A stretch of 14,690 bases of DNA from Streptosporangiaceae bacterium (GTDB lineage: Bacteria > Actinomycetota > Actinomycetes > Streptosporangiales > Streptosporangiaceae), in the NCBI GenBank assembly GCA_030045295.1, contig JASIGD010000232.1:1-14690 (forward strand). The letters run 5' to 3'. Positions 1 through 5,842 of this stretch are shown one piece after another. The first letter of the stretch is position 1; each line of letters begins with the position of its first letter. The translations under genes were made by a program, and so were the position numbers. The notes beneath the pieces are model-generated. The model made no database searches. It was not told where the DNA came from and worked only from the letters and a program-made list of their open reading frames with translations.

Positions 1-1487
1 TCCCACTGGGCGGCGAGCCTGGCGACGTCGCGCGACAGCTCTTCCTCCGCTGCCCCTTCCGCCGCGGTGCGGACGATGACGCCCGCGTTCTCCGGCATCA
101 CCTTTTTCAGGATCTGCTTGAGCCGGTTCCGTTCGGTGTCGGGCAGCTTGCGGCTGATGCCGGTCATGGACGCGCCCGGGACATAGACCAGGTAGCGGCC
201 GGGCAGGCTGATCTGGCTGGTCAGCCGGGCGCCCTTGTGCCCGACCGGATCCTTGGTGACCTGTACGATCACCGACTGGCCGGGTTTGAGCGCGGACTCG
301 ATCCGCTTGGGCTGGCCCTCAAGGCCGCTGACGTCGAAGTTGACCTCGCCGGCGTAGAGCACCGCGTTGCGGCCCTTGCCGATGTCGACGAAGGCCGCCT
401 CCATCGAGGGCAGGACGTTCTGCACCTTGCCCAGGTAGACGTTGCCGACGTACGACTGGTGGCTCGACCGGTTGACGTAGTGCTCGACCAGCACGCCGTC
501 TTCCAGCACGGCGATCTGCGTGCGGTCCTTGCGCTGGCGGACCACCATGGTCCGTTCGACGGACTCGCGGCGGGCCAGGAACTCCGACTCGGTGATGATC
601 GGGGGCCGGCGGCGGCCGGTATCCCTGCCTTCGCGGCGCCGCTGCTTCTTGGCCTCGAGTCTGGTCGAGCCCTTCACCGACCGCACGTCGTCGGCGCCGG
701 CTTGGCTGGCTGTACCGTTCGGCTCGCGGACGTGCACCACCGTGTCCGGCGGGTCATCGGACGCGAGCGGCTCGGACCCGGCTAGGCTCTCGGCGGAACC
801 GCGGCGGCGCTTGCGCCTGCGCCTGCGCCCCGCGCCTGCCTCGCCATCACGCTTCTGGTCGGAGTCCGCATCGTCGATGTCATCGGCCGGACCAGCCGCT
901 TCGCCGGAGTCGGCGGATCCCTGAGGTCCCTGGGCGTCCTGGTCGGCCGGCGCATCAGCAGAGTCCTTGGCCGTGCCCGGCTTGGCCGCGCTGGCCTTCC
1001 GGCTGCGCGAGCGTGACGTGGACCCCTGGGGCCGCTGGCTCTCCGGTTGGCCGTCGGATCCCTGGGCCTCCCGGGCGCCCTGGTCTGTCTCGGCCTTCTG
1101 GGCGCCCTGGTCTGCTTGGGTCCCGGGCTGGGCGTTGCCGGCCTCGGCGGCGGCGTCTTGGTCACCAGCCCTGGACCGGCTGCGGCTCGGCCTGCGCCTG
1201 CGGCGACGGCCCGCGCCAGCGCCCTCGTCGTCGTCTCGGGGAGCCCCGGCTTCGCCGGCCGGCTCCGCGCTCCCCGGGGATCCCGGGGATCCCTGGGTTC
1301 GTGGCGATCCCGGCGGCTGGCCGGGCTGCGAAGGCTCCGGCCGGGCGGTCGGCGGCTGGAACACTACCTGCGGCGGCTGGAACACGGCCGCCGGGACGCT
1401 CGGAACACTGGGGTTCAGCTCGCCGGTATCACGCCCGCCTGTCGCATCGTTATTGAATTCTCTGTCGTTCGGCTCGCTCTCGAGCAT
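1..1487 (-). CDS. rne: Ribonuclease E/G, N-terminal part (truncated by window edge)
   Basis: Endoribonuclease of RNA decay and rRNA/tRNA maturation. 495 codons are visible; the C-terminal catalytic part lies beyond position 1. The start is ATG at 1487-1485: an in-frame TGA lies 18 nt upstream, and GGAG sits about 9 nt before it. Residues 1 to about 300 are a low-complexity, Gln/Pro/Ser/Gly-rich extension with two VFQPP motifs (about residues 35-48) and Arg-rich clusters (six consecutive Arg, two SRSRSR-type patches, then RRRRRKRRR). Family homology begins near residue 305 (EFLARRESVERTMVVRQR). The S1 domain follows (VEHYV near 330, then NVYLGKVQNVLPSMEAAFVD), and then the GHKGARLTSQISLPGRYLVYVP segment. 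VRTA at R473-T474 matches the place of the Arg-Thr of the 5'-monophosphate sensor in E. coli RNase E; I assigned this from memory. Long disordered N-terminal arms are usual in actinobacterial RNase E. The 101-nt gap upstream holds only a weak 6-bp hairpin (1533-1547). Confidence 0.95.
   Translation of the reverse strand, partial: MLESEPNDREFNNDATGGRDTGELNPSVPSVPAAVFQPPQVVFQPPTARPEPSQPGQPPGSPRTQGSPGSPGSAEPAGEAGAPRDDDEGAGAGRRRRRRPSRSRSRAGDQDAAAEAGNAQPGTQADQGAQKAETDQGAREAQGSDGQPESQRPQGSTSRSRSRKASAAKPGTAKDSADAPADQDAQGPQGSADSGEAAGPADDIDDADSDQKRDGEAGAGRRRRRKRRRGSAESLAGSEPLASDDPPDTVVHVREPNGTASQAGADDVRSVKGSTRLEAKKQRRREGRDTGRRRPPIITESEFLARRESVERTMVVRQRKDRTQIAVLEDGVLVEHYVNRSSHQSYVGNVYLGKVQNVLPSMEAAFVDIGKGRNAVLYAGEVNFDVSGLEGQPKRIESALKPGQSVIVQVTKDPVGHKGARLTSQISLPGRYLVYVPGASMTGISRKLPDTERNRLKQILKKVMPENAGVIVRTAAEGAAEEELSRDVARLAAQW
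1350..1385 (-). repeat. 21-nt-period direct repeat in rne encoding VFQPP twice
   Basis: The 15-mer cggcggctggaacac (plus strand) occurs identically at 1350-1364 and 1371-1385. This is a 7-codon period within rne. On the coding strand it gives two copies of a VFQPP peptide, consistent with an internal duplication of a short linear motif in the disordered arm. Confidence 0.75.
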
Positions 1488-1588
1488 TCGGGCAATCTCC
1501 AGTCAGGCTCCCGGGCGCGCCGGTCCGCGGCGTGCCGCCCAGCGGCAGCACGCACAGCCGGACCCGTGTACCACGCGGGAGCACATTG

Positions 1589-2569
1589 TCAACGTAGGCG
1601 CGGGCGGGGCCGCGATGGCGGCCCTGGACTCGCGCGGTAACCGCGCGGGCCCGACAGCACCGAGCCTTTATCTCTGTCTTCACGCGACGCCTCCCCTGGG
1701 CCACAGCAACGCCGCCATAACACGCTCGTCCCGGCCAGCTGGGCCCGCGAACCCTGGGCCAGCCGAGTGGTCATGGGCGGCGATGACGGCACGAGGCCGT
1801 GTCGCTCGCGCAACGCGGTCAGCACGTCCTCGGGTCGCACAGCGGGAGCCGTATGCAGAACAACCATTCGAAGAATGGCACAATCTTTCAGACCTGTCAC
1901 GACGGCGCGCTGGCCGTCGTCCGCCAGGGGGGAACCGGGGGGCGCCCCAAGGGGGGTCCGGAGGGTCGAGGGGGTCTGGAGGGAAGCGCTTCCCTCCAGG
2001 AGCGGGAAAATCCCGGGGAGTTGCCCCGCGGGGTAACACAGCACGTCCATCTCGACCACGGCCGTGCGAGCATCAAGGTGCCGGACGCCCTTGTCCGTCA
2101 GGCGCTCCACCGGCGCCTCGCTGAGGGCAAGAAAGCCGGCCACGGCCCGCTCGGCCGCCGCTGGCTCCACGCCCGGCAGAACCACTCGCCACTCGGACGC
2201 CTCGAGGTGGGCGGTCCCACCGGCATCCTCGGTGACGTCAATCACATCTATCCCATCAGGCAGCGTTGCGTTCAGCCGCTGGCGCACCTGCGTCGCGGCC
2301 TGGCGGGACGTCAGCGCGAGGCTCAGGTACTCCGCCTCGCTCGCTACACCGGTCGGCGCGCCGCCCGCGTAAGAAATCTTCGGATGCGGCGTGAACCCGG
2401 CGGAGTAAGCGATCGGCAGCCCGGCCCGGCGAACGCCCCGCTCGAAGACGCGAGCCACGTCTCTGTGGCTGGCAAAACGCATCTTCCCGCGCTTAGCATA
2501 CCGAACCAGCAGATGCTGCACCGCAGGCCTGGCGGCTGGCCTGGGACCACTCGGGCCCGGCTCCGTCAC
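1589..2569 (-). CDS. DUF2344 / TIGR03936-type radical SAM-linked protein with an in-frame insert
   Basis: 326 residues. The start is GTG at 2569-2567: it lies 1 nt after the stop of the radical SAM gene and is preceded by GGGAGG. Open frame continues upstream of it but lies inside that gene. The family is recognised from the N-terminal core (LVRYAKRGKMRFASHRD, then FERGVRRAGLPIAYSAGFTPHPK, about residues 18-65), the middle HLDARTAVVEM, and the C-terminal CAILRMVVLHTAPAVRPEDVLTAL followed by TTRLAQG. As I recall them, homologues pass from the middle block to CAILR within a few residues. Here about 40 residues rich in Pro, Leu and Gly (about 177-217) intervene, and their DNA is full of inverted repeats. 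The C-terminal tail after about residue 285 is basic and not recognisable. The protein is a partner of the neighbouring radical SAM enzyme and the two are fused in some bacteria. The molecular role is unknown to me. Confidence 0.88.
   Translation of the reverse strand: MTEPGPSGPRPAARPAVQHLLVRYAKRGKMRFASHRDVARVFERGVRRAGLPIAYSAGFTPHPKISYAGGAPTGVASEAEYLSLALTSRQAATQVRQRLNATLPDGIDVIDVTEDAGGTAHLEASEWRVVLPGVEPAAAERAVAGFLALSEAPVERLTDKGVRHLDARTAVVEMDVLCYPAGQLPGIFPLLEGSASLQTPSTLRTPLGAPPGSPLADDGQRAVVTGLKDCAILRMVVLHTAPAVRPEDVLTALRERHGLVPSSPPMTTRLAQGSRAQLAGTSVLWRRCCGPGEASREDRDKGSVLSGPRGYRASPGPPSRPRPRLR
1631..1647. repeat. 17-nt inverted repeat in the 3' part of the DUF2344 gene
   Basis: Arms cgcgcggt (1631-1638) and accgcgcg (1640-1647) are perfect reverse complements around a single central base. 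In RNA it would fold as a 6-bp GC stem with a 5-nt loop. It lies within codons of the unrecognised basic tail. Confidence 0.6.
1937..2036. repeat. Cluster of palindromes inside the DUF2344 coding region
   Basis: About 100 nt carry several adjacent inverted repeats. These are ggggcgcccc (1939-1948), a cccc/gggg hairpin with an AA loop (1945-1954), a perfect 24-nt palindrome (1976-1999; half-site ctggagggaagc), a cggga/tcccg hairpin with a 3-nt loop (2003-2015), and ccccgcgggg (2024-2033), which extends to 16 nt with one G/T mismatch (2021-2036). The cluster coincides with the extra segment of the protein. This resembles insertion of a REP- or MITE-like palindromic element that kept the reading frame. 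No second copy was seen in this window. Confidence 0.7.
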
Positions 2570-2570
2570 G

Positions 2571-4514
2571 CTACCTCCCGCCGACCACGGGAAGCAGTCG
2601 CCTCCCGTCGAGGCGCTGCCCCGTCGGGCCCACCTGGATCTCGGTACCCATGGCGGGACAGACCCCACATTCATAACACGGAGTCCAGCGGCAATCTTCC
2701 ACCTCGGCCGCTCCCTCGGGCGCGACGGAATCCTGCCAGTCCTGCCAGAGCCAGTCGCGGTCAAGTCCCGCGTCCAGGTGATCCCAGGGGAGCACCTCAC
2801 TGTAATCACGTTCGCGCGTAGTGTACCATGCGAGGTCCACCGGCTCGGTGGCCAGCGCCGACTCGGCGCAGCGCAGCCACCGCTCGAACGAGAAGTATTC
2901 GCTCCACCCGTCAAACCGCGCGCCGTCCCGCCACGCGGCCAGGATCACGCGGCCCACGCGGCGGTCGCCGCGCGACAGCAATCCCTCGATGAGGCCCGGC
3001 TGCCCGTCGTGGTACCGGTACCCGATCGCCTTGGCGGAGCCGCGATCAGAACGCAGCGCGCTGCCGAGCGCGCGCAGCCGAGCGTCCACCACGTCCGGCG
3101 GGCACTGCGCGGCCCACTGGAACGGCGTGTGGGGCTTGGGCACGAAGCCGCCGATCGACACCGTGCACCTGATGTCGCGCCGCCCGGTCGCCTCGCGGCC
3201 CGCCGCGATGACCCGGCGCGCCAGTTGCGCGATGGCCAGCACGTCGGCGTCGGTCTCGGTCGGCAGCCCGCACATGAAGTACAGCTTCACCTGCCGCCAC
3301 CCGCCGGCGTAGGCCGTGGTGACCGTCCGCAGCAGGTCGTCTTCGGTGACCATCTTGTTGATCACCTTGCGCATCCGCTCGGACCCGCCTTCGGGCGCGA
3401 AGGTCAGGCCGGACCTGCGGCCGTTCCTGCTGAGCTCGTTGGCCAGGGTCACGTTGAAGGCGTCCACCCGGGTGGACGGGAGCGACAGCCCGACGTTCGT
3501 CCCCTCGTAACAGTCGGCCAGGTCGACGGCGATCTCGTTGATCTCGCTGTGGTCCGCGCTGGACAGCGACAACAGCCCGACCTCGTCGAAACCGCTGGCC
3601 GCTACGCCGCCCGCGACCATCGAACCGATCGTGGTGATCGACCGCTCCCGTACCGGCCTGGTGATCATCCCGGCCTGGCAGAACCGGCATCCGCGGGTGC
3701 AGCCCCGGAAGATCTCCACGCTGTACCGCTCGTGCACGGTCTCGGCGACCGGGACGATGGGCGCGCGCGGATACGGCCACGCGTCCAGGTCCGTCACCGT
3801 GTGTTTCGACACTGTGGCCGATACGCCCTGGCGATTAGGAATTATTTTTGATATCTTGCCGTCAGGGCGGTACGATACATCGTAGAAGCGAGGCACGTAC
3901 GCCATGGTCGCGAGCCGCAGCAGCAGGCCGTCCCGACCGCCTGGCTGCCCGGCTTGCTTCCAGTCGCGAATCAGGTCGGTGATCGCGAGCACGGCCTGTT
4001 CGCCGTCGCCGAGTACCGCTACGTCGAGGAAGTCCGCCACCGGCTCCGGGTTGAAGGCTGCGTGGCCCCCGGCGATCACCAGGGGGTGAGCCACCGTCCG
4101 TTCGGAAGAAAAAAAGGGAATACCCGCCAGGTCGAGTACGGTCAGGAGGTTCGTGTAGGACATCTCGGTAGCGAAACTGACCCCGAGCACGTCAAAGGCG
4201 CTGACCGGCCGGTGCGAGTCCACCGTGAACTGAGGCACGCCATTGCCCCGCATGAGCGCCTCAAGGTCGGGCCAGACCGTGTAGGTGCGCTCGGCCAGCA
4301 CGCCCGCGCGCTCGTTCAGCACCTCGTAGAGGATCTGGACGCCCTGGTTGGGCAGACCGACCTCGTAGGCATCCGGGTACAGCAGCGCCCACCGGACGTC
4401 GGTGTCGTCCCAGTCCTTCACGACCGAGCCGACCTCGCCGCCGACGTACTGGATCGGCTTGCGCACCCGCGGCAGCAGCGGCTCCAGCGCCGGGTATACC
4501 GATTCGACAGGCAT
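2571..4514 (-). CDS. TIGR03960-family radical SAM protein
   Basis: 647 residues, start ATG at 4514-4512. The N-terminal ~200 residues resemble the cobalamin-binding-like domain of B12-dependent radical SAM proteins (LLYPDAYEVGLPNQGVQILY; later HPLVIAGGHAAFNPEPVADF and VLGDGE). The radical SAM cluster motif CTRGCRFC places C272, C276 and C279 as the [4Fe-4S] ligands that cleave S-adenosylmethionine. LSLPSTRVDAF and VKLYFMCGLPTETD follow as expected for the barrel. A second Cys set near the C-terminus (C608, C613, C616, C619; CxxxxCxxCxxC) suggests another metal or Fe-S site. The gene is followed after 1 nt by its usual DUF2344 partner. No Shine-Dalgarno is visible, but a leaderless-type promoter abuts the ATG. 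Residues 221-227 are encoded by seven consecutive A/T-ending codons, unlike the rest of the gene. Substrate and product are unknown. Confidence 0.93.
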   Translation of the reverse strand: MPVESVYPALEPLLPRVRKPIQYVGGEVGSVVKDWDDTDVRWALLYPDAYEVGLPNQGVQILYEVLNERAGVLAERTYTVWPDLEALMRGNGVPQFTVDSHRPVSAFDVLGVSFATEMSYTNLLTVLDLAGIPFFSSERTVAHPLVIAGGHAAFNPEPVADFLDVAVLGDGEQAVLAITDLIRDWKQAGQPGGRDGLLLRLATMAYVPRFYDVSYRPDGKISKIIPNRQGVSATVSKHTVTDLDAWPYPRAPIVPVAETVHERYSVEIFRGCTRGCRFCQAGMITRPVRERSITTIGSMVAGGVAASGFDEVGLLSLSSADHSEINEIAVDLADCYEGTNVGLSLPSTRVDAFNVTLANELSRNGRRSGLTFAPEGGSERMRKVINKMVTEDDLLRTVTTAYAGGWRQVKLYFMCGLPTETDADVLAIAQLARRVIAAGREATGRRDIRCTVSIGGFVPKPHTPFQWAAQCPPDVVDARLRALGSALRSDRGSAKAIGYRYHDGQPGLIEGLLSRGDRRVGRVILAAWRDGARFDGWSEYFSFERWLRCAESALATEPVDLAWYTTRERDYSEVLPWDHLDAGLDRDWLWQDWQDSVAPEGAAEVEDCRWTPCYECGVCPAMGTEIQVGPTGQRLDGRRLLPVVGGR

Positions 4515-4520
4515 GTGAAG

Positions 4521-4548
4521 AGATTATCTGAACGGCCGGTGGTGACAG
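4521..4548 (-). promoter_or_regulatory. Leaderless-type promoter of the radical SAM-DUF2344 operon
   Basis: On the minus strand, TAATCT (4526-4521) fits the actinobacterial -10 consensus TANNNT and ends exactly 6 nt before the ATG of the radical SAM gene. This puts the predicted transcription start on the A of the start codon. CTGTCA (4548-4543) lies 16 nt upstream and matches four of six bases of TTGACA. The absence of a Shine-Dalgarno sequence agrees with leaderless translation. Confidence 0.55.
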
Positions 4549-4579
4549 CTGCCGCGGAACCGCGGGCTGGTCCGGGAGC

Positions 4580-4614
4580 CAGCCCCGGTCAGGTCATGCG
4601 GTCTGACCGGGCTG
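4580..4614 (-). terminator. Hairpin terminator after rodA
   Basis: Five nucleotides past the rodA stop, cagcccggtcag (minus strand) pairs with ctgaccggggctg across a 10-nt loop. This gives a 12-bp GC-rich stem with one bulged G. There is no U tract, which is common for actinobacterial terminators. It separates the mre-rodA unit from the promoter of the next operon. Confidence 0.6.
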
Positions 4615-4618
4615 GGCA

Positions 4619-5842
4619 CTACTCGAAGACCCGGCGGCGGCGGTGAACGGACTGGAGCAGGCCGATCGCGATCATGTCAGCGAAGATGGCCGAGCCGCCG
4701 TAGGAGACGAACGGCAGCGGGAGGCCGGTGATCGGCATGATGCCGATCGTCATGCCGATGTTCACGAACGACTGGAACGCGAACCACATCGCGATGCCGG
4801 AGGCGACCAGCATGCCGAACAGGTCGTCGGCGCGGGTGGCGATCCGCAGCGCGCGGATGATCACGATGCCGAGCAGGACGACGATCGTGATGGTGCCGAC
4901 GAAGCCGAGTTCCTCCCCGGCCACGGTGAAGATGAAGTCGGTCTGCTGGGACGGGACAAAGTTGCCGGCCACCAGCTGGCCGTGGAACAGTCCCTGGCCG
5001 AACATCCCGCCCGAGCCGACCGCGATCTTGGCCTGGGACGCGTTATAGCCCGCGCCCGCGAGGTTAGCGGACGGGTGCAGGAAGGAGGTAAACCTGGTCA
5101 GCTGGTAGGACTTCAGCACGTGCAGGCGGGCGCCCACGAACACGGCGCCGGCGACGAGGGCCACGAGGGCGGCGATGACGCGCAACCGCGCCCCGGACAG
5201 CACGATCATGGTGGCGGTCACCACGATGAGCACCAGGGCCACGCCCAGCGCGGGCTCGATCACCACCAGCCCGATCAGCGGCGCCGCGCTGGCCAGCGCC
5301 AGGAGCACCGAGCGGATGCCGGGAGTGCCGCCTCGCGCCGGGGTGAAGACCGTCGCGATGATCAGGACGAGCGCGATCTTCGCGAACTCCGATGGCTCGA
5401 CCTGGAAACCGCCGGGCAGGGAGATCCAGGCGTGCGCGCCGTTGATGTCCGAGCCGAGCGGGGAGAGCACGGCGAGCAGCCCCAGCAGCGTCGCGCCGTA
5501 GACCGCCGGGGACCACGACCTCACCCGCCGGGTGTCGACGAAGCTCACGGCGAACATCAGGATGAGGCCGATCACCGCCCACAGCAGCTGCTTTTTCAGG
5601 TAGGTGTGCGGGTCCTCGCCGGCCGCGATCAGCCCGGGCTGTGTCGCCGACCACACGAGCAGGACGCCGATGGCGCTCAGCCCGGTCACCACCAGGACCA
5701 GCAGCCAGTCTATGTGTCTGAGCACGGAGTTCCGGGCAAACGCCCTGGTCAGCAGGGACCGCGGGTGGGCCGAGTAGATCCCGGGCCGCGGCGCGCTGTA
5801 GCCGCGCGCGGTATAGCTCGGGCTGGATCGGCCCAGCATCAT
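4619..5842 (-). CDS. rodA: RodA, SEDS-family peptidoglycan glycosyltransferase
   Basis: 407 residues; FtsW/RodA/SpoVE polytopic membrane protein that polymerises lipid II and works with PBP2 in the elongasome. A hydrophilic N-terminal stretch of about 45 residues precedes the first membrane helix (IDWLLVLVVTGLSAIGVLLVWSA). Family signatures include INGAHAWI, the EPSEFAKIALVL segment, and NFVPSQQTDFIFTVAGEELGFVG. In the last of these, D302 aligns with the catalytic Asp of E. coli RodA. The C-terminal PITGLPLPFVSYGGSA motif is intact. The start ATG (5842-5840) overlaps the PBP2 stop as ATGA. A second ATG follows immediately and would also couple translation, so the start is uncertain by one codon. 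It is the last gene of the mreBCD-mrdA-rodA unit. Confidence 0.95.
   Translation of the reverse strand: MMLGRSSPSYTARGYSAPRPGIYSAHPRSLLTRAFARNSVLRHIDWLLVLVVTGLSAIGVLLVWSATQPGLIAAGEDPHTYLKKQLLWAVIGLILMFAVSFVDTRRVRSWSPAVYGATLLGLLAVLSPLGSDINGAHAWISLPGGFQVEPSEFAKIALVLIIATVFTPARGGTPGIRSVLLALASAAPLIGLVVIEPALGVALVLIVVTATMIVLSGARLRVIAALVALVAGAVFVGARLHVLKSYQLTRFTSFLHPSANLAGAGYNASQAKIAVGSGGMFGQGLFHGQLVAGNFVPSQQTDFIFTVAGEELGFVGTITIVVLLGIVIIRALRIATRADDLFGMLVASGIAMWFAFQSFVNIGMTIGIMPITGLPLPFVSYGGSAIFADMIAIGLLQSVHRRRRVFE

Noticed and set aside
1488..1588. Terminator or promoter between DUF2344 and rne
   Set aside because: Only a 6-bp hairpin (1533-1547) and no TANNNT/-35 pair with good spacing were seen.
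967..2124. Plus-strand open frame opposite rne and the DUF2344 gene
   Set aside because: Crosses two genes and an intergenic region. Composition mirrors the low-complexity rne arm.
2570..2914. Extending the DUF2344 protein upstream to an ATG at 2914
   Set aside because: This would lie inside the radical SAM gene. The GTG at 2569 has GGGAGG and fits the family N-terminus.
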